64,000 nucleotides of DNA from Rhizobiales bacterium YIM 77505 (lineage in GTDB: Bacteria > Pseudomonadota > Alphaproteobacteria > Rhizobiales > Beijerinckiaceae): contig JQNH01000001.1 in assembly GCA_000745135.1 (NCBI GenBank), forward strand, positions 3,891,501-3,955,500, given 5' to 3'. Position numbers and translations under genes: made by a program. This document shows, in pieces, positions 1 to 8,034 of this stretch (position 1 is its first letter; every line of letters starts with the position of its first letter). The notes beneath the pieces are model-generated. The model worked only from the letters and a program-made list of their open reading frames with translations. It was not told the DNA's origin and searched no databases.

Positions 1-25
1 GGGGCGAGCGCACGAAATTCCAGCC

Positions 26-865
26 TCAGGCCGCGCGGGCCTTCTTCACCGAGCGGACACCCTCCGCGAGCTCCCGCACGAGTCCGGCAACGGCTGCGAC
101 CGTCCCGGAGGTGGCGCGCCCTTCCGCGTCGAGCGTTTCCTTCAGGGTGGCAACGAGGGCCGAGCCGACCACGACCCCATCCGCCCCTTCCGCGATCGCC
201 GCCGCATGGGCGCCGCTCTTGACGCCGAAACCGACCACGACGGGAAGGGGCGTATGGCGCTTGATGCGCGCCACCGCCTCGGAGACCTTGCCGAAATCGG
301 GGGTGGCCGCCCCGGTGATGCCAGTGATCGAGACGTAGTAGACGAAGCCCGCTGTGTTCGCGAGGACGGCGGGGAGCCGCCGGTCGTCGGTTGTCGGGGT
401 GGCGAGGCGGATGAAGGCGAGGCCTGCCTTCAGCGCCGGCAGGCAGAGTTCGTCGTCCTCCTCAGGCGGAAGATCCACGACAATGAGCCCGTCGACCCCG
501 GCCGCCTTGGCGTCGGTGAGGAAGCGCTCGGCGCCGTAGATGTAGATCGGGTTGAAGTAGCCCATGAGGATCACGGGCGTTTCGGCGTCCTCGGCGCGAA
601 AGCGGCGCACGAGCTCGAGCGTCTTGGCGGTGGTCTGCCCCGCCTTCAGCGCCCTGAGGCCCGCGGCCTGGATCGCCGGCCCGTCGGCCATGGGATCGGT
701 GAAGGGCAGGCCGAATTCGACGATGTCGGCGCCGGCCCTCGGCAGCTCCTTGAGGATGGCAAGCGAGGTCTCCGGGTCTGGATCGCCGGCCATGACATAG
801 GTGACGAGCGCCGCACGGCCTTCAGCGCGGCAGCGGGCGAAGCGGGCTTCGATGCGGGAGGTCAT
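26..865 (-). CDS. trpA: Tryptophan synthase alpha chain
   Basis: TrpA cleaves indole-3-glycerol phosphate to indole and glyceraldehyde 3-phosphate, and indole is channelled to TrpB. The 279-residue protein is a full-length TIM barrel. The catalytic acids are visible as Glu50 in VEFGLPF and Asp61 in DPMADGP, and the phosphate-binding GFGVKSG loop is present near residue 212. trpA usually follows trpB directly in this group. Here 732 bases separate it from the trpB stop, and that gap carries a toxin-antitoxin pair on the other strand. No clear Shine-Dalgarno precedes the ATG (bases GGCCTCCC), so trpA may rely on its own promoter or on read-through across higBA. Family assignment is certain; the start codon is likely. 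Confidence 0.97.
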   Translation of the reverse strand: MTSRIEARFARCRAEGRAALVTYVMAGDPDPETSLAILKELPRAGADIVEFGLPFTDPMADGPAIQAAGLRALKAGQTTAKTLELVRRFRAEDAETPVILMGYFNPIYIYGAERFLTDAKAAGVDGLIVVDLPPEEDDELCLPALKAGLAFIRLATPTTDDRRLPAVLANTAGFVYYVSITGITGAATPDFGKVSEAVARIKRHTPLPVVVGFGVKSGAHAAAIAEGADGVVVGSALVATLKETLDAEGRATSGTVAAVAGLVRELAEGVRSVKKARAA

Positions 866-939
866 GGGAGGCCGTTAGCACGGGCTCGCCCGCGAGGGGA
901 GGGGGCGTGGGGTCTTGGCGCTTGCTGCTGCCGGCCTCG

Positions 940-963
940 ATGATACGCTCGCTGTATGATACG
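940..963 (+). promoter_or_regulatory. Direct repeat ATGATACG overlapping the higB start; possible operator/promoter
   Basis: The octamer ATGATACG occurs at 940-947 and again at 956-963, with start-to-start spacing of 16 bases. The second copy contains the higB start codon. A weak sigma70-like pair (TTGGCG at 915-920, GATGAT at 939-944, 18-base spacer) overlaps the first copy. HigA antitoxins repress their own operons by binding at the promoter, so this is a plausible operator. Assigning it to HigA is inference only. Confidence 0.3.
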
Positions 964-1234
964 ATCCGTCAAAGGCTCGCCGACACGCCGGTTCATTGAG
1001 ACCGGCAAGTCGAAATTTCGGGGTCTTGACGTGGAACTCGCGCGCCAGCGGCTGACCGAGCTGAACGCCGCCCGATCGCTCGATGTGCTTTCGCGCCTCC
1101 GTAGCGTTGGATTGCACAAGCTGAAAGGCGACCGGAGCGGCTGTTGGGCAATCAGCGTCAATGGACCTTGGCGCATCGTGTTCCGGTTCCATGACGGCGA
1201 CGCCTATGAGGTCGAGATCGTGGATTATCACTGA
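956..1234 (+). CDS. higB: HigB-type toxin (RelE/ParE superfamily mRNA interferase)
   Basis: Small basic protein of 92 residues with the RelE/ParE fold typical of HigB host-inhibition toxins, which cut mRNA on the ribosome. It shows the central GPWRIVFRF strand (residues 70-78) and the C-terminal YEVEIVDYH signature (residues 84-92). The gene order toxin then antitoxin is diagnostic of hig loci, since most other type II systems place the antitoxin first. higA starts 12 bases downstream. The pair runs opposite to, and lies between, trpB and trpA. Family known, full length, apparently intact; toxicity is inferred from the family. Confidence 0.9.
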   Translation: MIRSVKGSPTRRFIETGKSKFRGLDVELARQRLTELNAARSLDVLSRLRSVGLHKLKGDRSGCWAISVNGPWRIVFRFHDGDAYEVEIVDYH

Positions 1235-1246
1235 TGAGGGAAAACC

Positions 1247-1573
1247 ATGGCCAAAGCTGATGACGTTTTCGAAGCGCCGGTCGGCGGCTTCCGCCTCGGC
1301 CCTGTCCATCCGGGCCGCACGCTCGCGGAGGAGCTCAAGGAGCGCGGCCTGACGGCCCACGCTCTTGCCCTGAAGCTGCGGGTGCCGGCGAACCGGATCA
1401 CCGAGATCATCGCCGGACGGCGCGGAATCTCAGCCGAGACGGCGCTGCGGCTGGGCCGTTATTTCGGCACGGGCGCCCCGTTCTGGTTGGCGCTGCAAAG
1501 CCAATACGATCTGGAAACGGCGGAGCGGGCGCTGGGGTCGCGCATCGCTGCGGAGGTCGAGGAAGCGGCCTGA
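1247..1573 (+). CDS. higA: HigA-type antitoxin (XRE-family helix-turn-helix)
   Basis: Antitoxin partner of HigB, 108 residues. The HTH lies at about residues 25-62 and includes the stretch PANRITEIIAGRRGIS, the HigA-type recognition helix, followed by the LGRYFGTGAPFWLALQ motif conserved in this family. A good Shine-Dalgarno (GAGGG, 1236-1240) precedes the ATG. In known systems HigA binds and neutralises HigB and represses the higBA promoter. The stop lies 24 bases from the convergent trpB stop, so the module fills the trpB-trpA gap almost exactly. Both members look complete, so the module is probably active rather than a relic. Confidence 0.92.
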   Translation: MAKADDVFEAPVGGFRLGPVHPGRTLAEELKERGLTAHALALKLRVPANRITEIIAGRRGISAETALRLGRYFGTGAPFWLALQSQYDLETAERALGSRIAAEVEEAA

Positions 1574-1597
1574 TGACGGTGAATCGGGCGATGCTGC

Positions 1598-2809
1598 TCA
1601 AGCTCCCAGATGCTTCGCCACCGTCGGCAGGTCCTTGTCGCCGCGGCCGGAGAGGTTGACGACCATCAAGTGGTCCCTCGGCTTTTGTGGCGCAATCTCG
1701 AGCACCTTGGCGATGGCGTGCGCCGATTCGAGCGCCGGAATGATGCCTTCGAGCCGCGAGCACAGCTGGAAGGCGTGAAGCGCCTCCTCGTCGGTGGCCG
1801 AGAGGAAGGTCACGCGCCCCGCCTCGTAGAGCCAGGCGTGCTCGGGCCCGATGCCAGGATAGTCGAGCCCGGCCGAAATCGAGTGGGCGTCCTGGATCTG
1901 CCCGTCATCATTCATGAGGAGATAGGTGCGGTTGCCATGCAGCACGCCGGGACGGCCGCCCGCGATGGAGGCGGCATGGAGGCCCGTGAGCCCCTCGCCC
2001 GCCGCCTCGACTCCGTAGATCTCGACCGAGGGATCATCGAGGAAGGGGTGGAAGAGGCCCATGGCGTTCGAGCCGCCGCCGATGCAGGCGATGAGTGAAT
2101 CCGGCAGCCGTCCCTCCGCCTCCTGCATCTGCACCCGTGTCTCCTCGCCGATGACGCATTGGAAGTCGCGCACCATCATCGGATAGGGATGCGGCCCGGC
2201 GACGGTGCCGATGCAGTAGAAGGTGTCGGCGACGTTGGTGACCCAATCACGCAGGGCCTCGTTCATGGCGTCCTTGAGGGTCCTGGTGCCCGACTGCACG
2301 GGGACCACCTCGGCGCCCAGCATCTTCATGCGAAAGACATTGGCGCTCTGCCGATCAACGTCCACGGCCCCCATGTAGACGATGCATTTGAGGCCGAAGC
2401 GCGCGCACAGCGTGGCGGTCGCGACCCCGTGCATGCCGGCGCCGGTCTCGGCGATGATGCGCTCCTTGCCCATCCTCCGCGCCAGAAGGATCTGGCCGAG
2501 CACGTTGTTCACCTTGTGCGCGCCGGTATGGTTCAGCTCCTCGCGCTTGAAATAGATTTTTGCCCCGCCGCAATGCTCCGTGAGGCGCTCCGCGAAGTAG
2601 AGCGGTGAGGGGCGGCCGACGAAGGTCTTGAGGTGCCGGTCCATCTCCCGTTTGAACGCCGGATCGGCCTTGGCCTCCGCATAGGCCTTCTCGAGATCGA
2701 GGATGAGCGGCATCAGCGTCTCGGCCACGAAACGCCCGCCGAATTTGCCGAAATGGCCACGCTCGTCGGGGCCGGCGCGGAACGTGTTGGGTTTCGCTTG
2801 AGCGGTCAC
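1598..2809 (-). CDS. trpB: Tryptophan synthase beta chain
   Basis: TrpB condenses indole with serine in a PLP-dependent reaction. The protein has 403 residues, the usual length. The PLP lysine is Lys99 in TGAHKVNN, and the phosphate-binding glycine loop IGGGSNAMG is present. Translation starts at a GTG whose bases overlap the trpF stop in a GTGA arrangement (2806-2809), so the two are translationally coupled. This is the classical TrpB1 type that works with TrpA, here displaced by higBA. Confidence 0.97.
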   Translation of the reverse strand: MTAQAKPNTFRAGPDERGHFGKFGGRFVAETLMPLILDLEKAYAEAKADPAFKREMDRHLKTFVGRPSPLYFAERLTEHCGGAKIYFKREELNHTGAHKVNNVLGQILLARRMGKERIIAETGAGMHGVATATLCARFGLKCIVYMGAVDVDRQSANVFRMKMLGAEVVPVQSGTRTLKDAMNEALRDWVTNVADTFYCIGTVAGPHPYPMMVRDFQCVIGEETRVQMQEAEGRLPDSLIACIGGGSNAMGLFHPFLDDPSVEIYGVEAAGEGLTGLHAASIAGGRPGVLHGNRTYLLMNDDGQIQDAHSISAGLDYPGIGPEHAWLYEAGRVTFLSATDEEALHAFQLCSRLEGIIPALESAHAIAKVLEIAPQKPRDHLMVVNLSGRGDKDLPTVAKHLGA

Positions 2810-3483
2810 GCGACCTCGTCCCTGTGGTTTCGCGCCGCCCAGGCAGCGCGGGCGGCGCGGATGAAGGCCTCGATGCGGGCCGGGTCCTTCTCGCCAGGAG
2901 CGCGCTCGACCCCCGACGAGACGTCGAGGGCCTGGACGCCGGTGAGCGCGATCGCCGCGGCGACGTTCTCGGGCGAGAGCCCTCCTGACAACATGACGGG
3001 GCAGGCAGGGTCAAGGCCGGCGATCAGCCGCCAGTCGAAGGCAAGGCCGTTGCCGCCAGGAAGCGCCTCCGCCGTCTTGGGCGGCTTGGCGTCCAAGAGG
3101 ATGCGGTCGACGACGTCCTGATAGGCGGCGATGCGGTGAAGATCGGCCTTCTCCGCAACGCCGATCGCCTTCATCACGGGGCGGCCGAAGCGGGCGCGGA
3201 TGGCGGCGATGCGTTCCGGCGTCTCCTCCCCGTGCAACTGCAGCATGTCTGGATCGAGCGCGGCAACGATGGCGTCGAGCTCGGCGTCCTCGGCGTCGAC
3301 CGTGAGCGCCACGCGCTGCGCCTTGCCTTTCGCCCGCTGCGACAGCGCCCGGCCCTCCTTAAGGTCGAGGTGGCGCGGGCTCCGGGGGTAGCGCACGAAG
3401 CCCACAAGGTCGGCGCCCGCGTGAAGAGCAGCGTCCAGCGCCTCGATCGAGCGAAGGCCGCAGATCTTGATGAGCGCGGTCAT
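2806..3483 (-). CDS. trpF: Phosphoribosylanthranilate isomerase
   Basis: TrpF catalyses the Amadori rearrangement of phosphoribosylanthranilate in tryptophan synthesis. It is a 225-residue TIM barrel with general base Cys8 in the N-terminal LIKICGLRS motif, the VGFV strand, general acid Asp in [10 protein letters not shown], and the C-terminal phosphate loop [10 protein letters not shown] followed by LDVSSGVE. Its ATG overlaps the stop of the upstream hepT gene by four bases (ATGA, 3480-3483), so trpF translation looks coupled to a toxin gene. It also overlaps trpB at its 3' end. Identity is certain. Confidence 0.97.
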   Translation of the reverse strand: MTALIKICGLRSIEALDAALHAGADLVGFVRYPRSPRHLDLKEGRALSQRAKGKAQRVALTVDAEDAELDAIVAALDPDMLQLHGEETPERIAAIRARFGRPVMKAIGVAEKADLHRIAAYQDVVDRILLDAKPPKTAEALPGGNGLAFDWRLIAGLDPACPVMLSGGLSPENVAAAIALTGVQALDVSSGVERAPGEKDPARIEAFIRAARAAWAARNHRDEVA

Positions 3484-3827
3484 GAGCGATTCTGGCGAAT
3501 GAGTTCCGCCAAAGCGTCGATTGATCGAATGAGCGGCGGTAGATCGTCGGTGAGGACCCGGTGCACGGTTGCCAGGTCAATACGCCAATACCTGTGGATC
3601 AGCACGTCACGCATACCGATAACGAGCCGCCACGGGATGTCTGGAGCCAGGCTCCTGATCGGACTGGGTACATTCCTCAGGGCTTCGCCGAGTATGACGA
3701 GGTGGTAAATGGCGTTTATCGCTGCTTCGGAGCCCGCAAATTCCTTTGTCGAAAGTTCCCCGTATTTCGATGCCTGCCAAGCATGCTCGCGGGCGTCCCT
3801 TAAGAACTCGACCGGCGATCGACTCAC
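3480..3827 (-). CDS. hepT: HepT-like HEPN-domain toxin (DUF86)
   Basis: A 115-residue helical protein of the DUF86/HepT family, HEPN ribonucleases that act as toxins with MNT nucleotidyltransferase antitoxins. The catalytic R-x4-H-x-Y motif is intact as RDVLIHRY (residues 78-85). In studied systems the motif tyrosine is AMPylated by MntA to silence the RNase. The gene overlaps its upstream partner by four bases (3824-3827) and overlaps trpF at the other end (3480-3483). The toxin cistron is therefore wedged inside the trp transcription unit. Family and motif are directly visible; RNase activity is inferred. Confidence 0.9.
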   Translation of the reverse strand: MSRSPVEFLRDAREHAWQASKYGELSTKEFAGSEAAINAIYHLVILGEALRNVPSPIRSLAPDIPWRLVIGMRDVLIHRYWRIDLATVHRVLTDDLPPLIRSIDALAELIRQNRS

Positions 3828-4117
3828 AATGGTTGAACCTGTCTGGGTAAGCTCGCAGCTTCCTCTCCACGGAGGCCACTCTTCAGAATGATGCTAGCGG
3901 GTCGGCCGAGCCGCTCGCTGAGTTCGATCTCGGCCTTGACCAGGTCCATCAGGCTAATGTCAGTCCCCTTCTCGGCCAAGAACGCGATCTCTCCCTCTTG
4001 CTCTGCTGGAGCAGCAGCATCGGGCGGCAGCACGCCAAGGATGGTGAGGCGATAAGCGCCTTCGATCGCGCGGATATGTCGGAGCAAGATCGAGCGATCA
4101 ATGAGGGGAGCATTCAA
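3824..4117 (-). CDS. MntA-like antitoxin with degenerate nucleotidyltransferase site
   Basis: Predicted partner of HepT, 97 residues from a TTG start at 4117 preceded by GGAG (on the minus strand GGAGactgcaccTTG). An ATGA overlap with hepT supports the pairing. The C-terminal half, from ISLMDLVKAEIELSERLGRPA onward, matches the usual end of MNT proteins. The active site does not: the expected GS-x10-D-x-D is replaced by GV at residues 28-29 and by GEIAFL at 42-47, where the aspartates would be E and A. The other two frames do not restore the motif, so this is not a simple frameshift. It may neutralise HepT by binding alone, or be decaying. An upstream in-frame extension to 4369 exists but looks non-coding. 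Confidence 0.65.
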   Translation of the reverse strand: MNAPLIDRSILLRHIRAIEGAYRLTILGVLPPDAAAPAEQEGEIAFLAEKGTDISLMDLVKAEIELSERLGRPASIILKSGLRGEEAASLPRQVQPL

Positions 4118-4332
4118 GGTGCAGTCTCCTTGCTCCAAAAATAACACTTCCACATTGATGAGGCTACGCGGTTGAGTGTCCTTCACCCCAGCACCATTCC
4201 TGTCCTGGATCGTGTGGTCAGAGCGGGCTGCGAGAACACGGCTCGAATCGCCGCCAAGGGTCATCGGCTGCGAGGCAGGGGTAAGGCGCTGATGATCGAT
4301 TCGAGGGTTCCTGAGGCCACGACGGCCCTGAC

Positions 4333-5292
4333 TTAGGATTTGCAAACAGGTGCCTGAACCCCCCGCCACACCAGCATCGCTGCCGCCAAGTCTTCGATCG
4401 CGGCGCCGATCGACTTGAAGAGGGTGATCTCGTCGCGGTTCGTGCGGCCGGGCACGACGCCGCGGCAGAGAGCGAAGAGATCCCCCTTCAGGTCGCTTTC
4501 GCGGATAGCGCCGCTTTTCAGCCCGAGGGCCACGTCGCCCCCTTCCGTCTTTGCCGCAGGCGTGTCGATGTAGACGCGGGCGCGCTGGAGCGCCTCGTCG
4601 TCAGCCTCGCGCATGGCGAGATTGAACGCGCCGACGAGATCAAGATGAGCGCCGGGCTTGAGCCACGCGCCGCGCACCAATGGGGTGGTGGTAAGGGTCG
4701 CGCAGGAGAGGATATCCGCCGCGCGCACCGCCGCCTCGAGATCCCTGGTTGCCCCGACCGGCAAGCCCTCTCCGGCCAGGGTTGCCGCAAGGCGATCCGC
4801 CTTTTCGGGACGATGGTTCCACAACGCCACGCGCGCAATCGGCCGCACGGCGCAATGGGCGCGGATGAGAAAGGGCGCCAGCGCGCCTGCGCCCACCATG
4901 ACCATGGAGGTGGTGTCGTCGCGGGCAAGACGGCTCGCCGCCAGGGCGGAGGCCGCAGCCGTGCGCCAGAGAGTCAGCCGCGTCCCGTCGAGGGCGGCCA
5001 GGGGCTCGCCGGTGTCGCCGCTCATGAGAAGGTATGTCCCGAAGACGCTGGGCAAGCCCCGGCGGCCGTTGTCAGGAAAGACGGAAACCGTCTTCACCCC
5101 CACGAAGCCCCCTCTGCCTGCATCGGTCCAGGCCGGCATGAGGAGCAGGGTGGCCGGGGCGCCTTCGCCTGCGATGGTATGGTGATGGCGCGGTGGAGCG
5201 ACGAACGCTCCGCGGAACGCCTCGGCCAAGGCTTCGATCAGAGCGGGAAAGCTCAGCGCGCCATCGATCTCGGCCGCCGTGATCACGCGCAT
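4333..5292 (-). CDS. Ornithine cyclodeaminase / mu-crystallin family protein
   Basis: NAD(P)-dependent enzyme of the OCD/mu-crystallin family, 319 residues. Members include ornithine cyclodeaminase, ketimine (pyrroline/piperideine-2-carboxylate) reductases and alanine dehydrogenase. The conserved Lys67 in FVGVKTVSVFPDN and the dinucleotide-binding loop GAGALAP (134-140) are visible, as is the TRLTLWRTAAASALA helix (104-118). The start lies 13 bases after the lapA stop, so it is probably co-transcribed with sppA-ihfB-lapA. It is not part of the usual lapA-trpF arrangement. Sequence alone does not separate cyclodeaminase from imine reductase; the latter is common in proteobacteria. Confidence 0.88.
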   Translation of the reverse strand: MRVITAAEIDGALSFPALIEALAEAFRGAFVAPPRHHHTIAGEGAPATLLLMPAWTDAGRGGFVGVKTVSVFPDNGRRGLPSVFGTYLLMSGDTGEPLAALDGTRLTLWRTAAASALAASRLARDDTTSMVMVGAGALAPFLIRAHCAVRPIARVALWNHRPEKADRLAATLAGEGLPVGATRDLEAAVRAADILSCATLTTTPLVRGAWLKPGAHLDLVGAFNLAMREADDEALQRARVYIDTPAAKTEGGDVALGLKSGAIRESDLKGDLFALCRGVVPGRTNRDEITLFKSIGAAIEDLAAAMLVWRGVQAPVCKS

Positions 5293-5305
5293 GGGGACAT
5301 CAACC

Positions 5306-5659
5306 TCAAGAGCGTGACGATCCGGACGTCAGCGCAGGAGCTCCTGTGTTGTTCGTCCGCAGCCGGTCGGCCTCGCGGCGCAAATGTCGCGCTTCGCGCT
5401 TGAACCGACGCTCGGCGCGCCGGTGCTTGCCTTGCGCCAGCCAAGAGGCGACACCGCCGATCACCACGCCCAGGGCAACCGCGGCGAAGATCACCGCGAA
5501 AAGGGGGAGGGTGATGCTGAGCAACGGCTCAGGGCGGGTGAAGGGGTCGAACGAGATCTGCACGGGAGCACGGTTGGCGACCGCAAACAGCACGACGACA
5601 ATCGCGACCGGCAGCAGCAGGAGGGCCTTGAGGAACTGAAGCATGCCGGCAGCGCTCAT
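5306..5659 (-). CDS. lapA: LapA-domain membrane protein
   Basis: Small inner-membrane protein of 117 residues (DUF1049). In enterobacteria LapA works with LapB in control of lipopolysaccharide assembly. Two membrane segments are evident, about residues 11-28 ([17 protein letters not shown]) and 48-70 ([19 protein letters not shown]), with the conserved [12 protein letters not shown] stretch between them and a charged, Arg-rich cytoplasmic tail. The gene overlaps ihfB by four bases (5656-5659), the conserved alphaproteobacterial arrangement. No LapB is encoded nearby, so its role in LPS control here is inferred. Confidence 0.88.
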   Translation of the reverse strand: MSAAGMLQFLKALLLLPVAIVVVLFAVANRAPVQISFDPFTRPEPLLSITLPLFAVIFAAVALGVVIGGVASWLAQGKHRRAERRFKREARHLRREADRLRTNNTGAPALTSGSSRS

Positions 5660-5958
5660 TTCCCGACTTGATCGTCCACGCCGCCGTTCAGCCGCATGCG
5701 CATCTCCTTTCCCGTCTTGAAGACGGGAACGACCTTCTGGGACACTGATACCGTCTCGCCCGTCCGGGGATTGCGCCCGGTGCGCGCGTCCCGCCTCTTG
5801 ACCGAGAACGCCCCAAAGCCGCGTAGCTCCACCCGGTCGCCCCGCGCCAGCGCATCGGCGATGGTGTCGAGGATGGCGTTGACGATGTTCTCGACGTCGC
5901 GCTGGTAGAGATGCGGGTTTTGCTCCGCGAGCCTGGCGACGAGCTCGGATTTGATCAT
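5656..5958 (-). CDS. ihfB: Integration host factor beta subunit
   Basis: DNA-bending nucleoid protein of the HU/IHF family, 100 residues. It begins with the typical [17 protein letters not shown] helix and carries the minor-groove arm motif [10 protein letters not shown] (residues 71-80) that inserts proline into DNA. IhfB pairs with IhfA, which lies outside this window. The start is supported by an AAGG-containing upstream region and by the 24-base gap from sppA. The gene sits in an sppA-ihfB-lapA unit as in many Rhizobiales. Confidence 0.96.
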   Translation of the reverse strand: MIKSELVARLAEQNPHLYQRDVENIVNAILDTIADALARGDRVELRGFGAFSVKRRDARTGRNPRTGETVSVSQKVVPVFKTGKEMRMRLNGGVDDQVGK

Positions 5959-5982
5959 GTCAGCTAGGGCCTTGATACATCG

Positions 5983-6951
5983 TCACTTTTCAAGACCAGG
6001 GTGCCAAACGGCCAACAGGCCGTCAAGGCTCGCGGTCCTGGCGGAGGAGGCCGCTTGCCGAAGCCTCGTCCCGAGGTCCTCGTAACCCAGGATCTGGGCG
6101 AGCGTGCTGGCCGTGGTCCACAGGTCGAGGTCGGAGCGGCTGCGGGGCTTCCAGTCGCGGATGGGGAGGTCCTTGCCGACATTCCTTGTGCGCTCCAGCC
6201 AGGCAACCGCGTCGCGCTCGCCGCCGAGCGCGTCGACGAGCTTGAGGGAGAGGCTCTGTCGCCCGTTGAAGACCCGCCCGGTAGCGACAGCGGCAAGTTC
6301 GTCCTCGCTCAGCCTGCGGCGCTCGGCGACGAGGCGTCGGAACCACTCGTGGGTGTCGTTGACGACCTGCTGCAGGGCGGCACGCGCTTCAGCGCTCGTG
6401 GGGTGAAACGGGCTGGGCTCCGCCTTGAGCGGGGCGGACTTGATCTCCTCGACCTGCACTCCGAGCGAGGCCATCAGTTTCGAGAGATCCGGATATTGCA
6501 GGATCACGCCGATCGAGCCCACGAGGGAGGTCTCCCGGGCGACGATATGATCGGCGGCGAGCGCGGTGATGTAGCCGCCGGAGGCCGCCATGCCGTCGAC
6601 GAAGGCCACAAGCGGCTTCTTCTCGGAAAGTTGGCGAAGACCGCGATAGAGCTCTTCGGCGCCCGTGGTGGTGCCGCCAGGGCTGCTGATCGAAACGACC
6701 ACGCCGGCGACGTGGCGCGCTTCTCCGACGCGCCTGAACAGTTCGCTCATGCGGGCATCCCCGGCGATGACGCCGTCGATCGAGATGCGCGCGATCTGCC
6801 GACCGCCGTCTCCAAGCGGGCCACGGCCGGCAAGAACTGCTCCGACGGTCACCACAGCTGCGATGGCAATGAGAAGGCCGAGCACACGCCAGAACGTCAG
6901 CTTCCGGCGCAGCCGGCGACGGTCGGCGAGGAGTTCAGCGTCAAGAGACAT
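5983..6951 (-). CDS. sppA: Signal peptide peptidase SppA (half-size serine protease)
   Basis: Membrane-anchored serine protease that degrades signal peptides and other membrane peptides. From the ATG at 6951 it has 322 residues with one N-terminal membrane segment (about 20-42), the size of Bacillus-type SppA rather than the double-length enterobacterial form. The nucleophile is Ser124 in DGMAASGGY and the general base Lys176 in IKSAPLKAEPSPF. Their separation of 52 residues equals that in the Bacillus enzyme. The frame stays open to 7029, but the upstream codons lack family-like sequence, so the MSLDAELLADRRRL start is preferred. It leads the ihfB-lapA unit. Confidence 0.92.
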   Translation of the reverse strand: MSLDAELLADRRRLRRKLTFWRVLGLLIAIAAVVTVGAVLAGRGPLGDGGRQIARISIDGVIAGDARMSELFRRVGEARHVAGVVVSISSPGGTTTGAEELYRGLRQLSEKKPLVAFVDGMAASGGYITALAADHIVARETSLVGSIGVILQYPDLSKLMASLGVQVEEIKSAPLKAEPSPFHPTSAEARAALQQVVNDTHEWFRRLVAERRRLSEDELAAVATGRVFNGRQSLSLKLVDALGGERDAVAWLERTRNVGKDLPIRDWKPRSRSDLDLWTTASTLAQILGYEDLGTRLRQAASSARTASLDGLLAVWHPGLEK

Positions 6952-7076
6952 GGGCGCTTCGATGTCCTGGTTCGCCACGGCGGCGCACCCTACCCTCGCA
7001 CCGGGCCGCGCGGCAAGCGGGGCAAGCATCGCGATCGAGCGGTGTGAAGACGTGAATGCTCGTCGCAGAGCGAGAG

Positions 7077-7105
7077 TTGACAGAATGTAGCTGGGGCCCT
7101 TGGAT
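7077..7105 (+). promoter_or_regulatory. Sigma70-type promoter candidate
   Basis: A perfect -35 hexamer TTGACA (7077-7082) is followed after 17 bases by TTGGAT (7100-7105). It would give a transcript starting near 7112, just before the GGGG ribosome site and ATG of the secreted protein at 7136. This excludes the upstream TTG at 7100 as the start. The -10 match is only three of six, so confidence is moderate. Confidence 0.45.
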
Positions 7106-7135
7106 AGGCGAATTCAGCTCCGACGGGGCGTGTTG

Positions 7136-7900
7136 ATGGTAGTGTCCAAGTACGTTCGGATCGGCGCCGGCGCGATGACTCTGTTTCTCGCAGCGGTTCC
7201 CGCGGCGAATGCCAAGAAGGTATATTACGAAATCGACGGACAACGCTTTTCCTACAGTACGAACAACCGTCAGCAGACTCGGGAAGCTCGGGAGCGCATC
7301 CGGGCCGCAAACGCGGCGCGCGAAGCAAGGGCGCGGGCTCTTGCCGAGGAGCGGGCCAACCCGCTCGTCAAGGTCTTGGGCTCTCCCATTCAGCGCGAGG
7401 CGGAGGAAGCGCAAGCGCGCCTTCGGAACCTCCTGTCGTCCCCGTCTCCCGATGTGGCGGACAAGGCCTCGGCTCCAGGCCCGGTGGCACGGAGCGCCGT
7501 CCGGCAAGCGGAAGCGCCCCGTGAGCGCGCCGCGCCGGCACAGAGGGTGGCGCCGCCCCCCGCCCCGCGCGTGCCGGCCCCTCAGACGCCCGCCGCTCCC
7601 TCCGGGTCCGCGCCGGCGGAACGGGCGGTGCCGGTTCTCGCCGATGCCGTCGCCGAGCCTCTGCCGGGTGACCTTCCCCGCCGCGTCCGATCGATCGTGT
7701 TCGATCTGCAATCGGGCATCCGGACGGTTCACATGTCGGATGGGACCATCCAGGAGGAGCCCTTCGACAGCTATACCTTGACTCAGCTCGAAGCGGTGAT
7801 GCCGTCGCGGAGCGGCCTTGCGGGCCTCGTGAACGAGATCCGCCGGACGGCGCCTGCGGACACGACCGGCGGCACGCGACGGCTGGACGGCCCGCATTGA
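7136..7900 (+). CDS. Secreted Ala/Pro-rich protein of unknown function
   Basis: I do not recognise this family. From the ATG at 7136 (GGGG seven bases upstream) it encodes 254 residues with a clear signal peptide ending in AAVPAANA, then KKVYYEIDGQRFSYSTNNRQQ. A charged Ala/Arg/Glu helix (about 45-100) follows, then an Ala/Pro-rich linker (about 120-180) and a compact C-terminal segment with RRVRSIVFDLQSGIRTVHM. It probably acts in the periplasm or is surface-exposed. It lies alone between divergent sppA and convergent rpsA, in a place where this syntenic block normally has no such gene. It could be a lineage-specific envelope protein; nothing in the sequence shows enzymatic residues. Confidence 0.7.
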   Translation: MVVSKYVRIGAGAMTLFLAAVPAANAKKVYYEIDGQRFSYSTNNRQQTREARERIRAANAAREARARALAEERANPLVKVLGSPIQREAEEAQARLRNLLSSPSPDVADKASAPGPVARSAVRQAEAPRERAAPAQRVAPPPAPRVPAPQTPAAPSGSAPAERAVPVLADAVAEPLPGDLPRRVRSIVFDLQSGIRTVHMSDGTIQEEPFDSYTLTQLEAVMPSRSGLAGLVNEIRRTAPADTTGGTRRLDGPH

Positions 7901-7942
7901 GGTTCCCGTCCGGGTGAGCAGCCCGCAGGACGGGGTACCATG

Positions 7943-7972
7943 AGAAAACCCACGCGATCTCTCGCGTGGGTT
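7943..7972 (-). terminator. Rho-independent terminator of rpsA
   Basis: A perfect 11-base-pair stem (AACCCACGCGA, 7947-7957, pairing with 7962-7972) has a four-base loop and runs on the minus strand into GGGTTTTCTC. It lies 63 bases past the rpsA stop. Since the secreted-protein gene ends at 7900 on the other strand, the hairpin may serve both convergent genes, although the T tract only favours rpsA. Confidence 0.85.
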
Positions 7973-8034
7973 GAAGCTTTCAGTCCCGGCTGCGGCCTGC
8001 GCCGCTCACGGGAAGGACGCGCCGAGGCGGCGCG

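Noticed and set aside
4118-4369. In-frame N-terminal extension of the MntA-like gene (about 84 residues upstream of the TTG)
   Set aside because: It has no family similarity, would run into the 3' end of the ocd gene, and a well-placed GGAG points to the TTG at 4117. The remaining 97 residues match the normal MNT length.
7100-7135. TTG at 7100 as start of the secreted protein
   Set aside because: It coincides with the -10 region of the TTGACA promoter candidate, and the ATG at 7136 has a ribosome site and gives a normal signal peptide.
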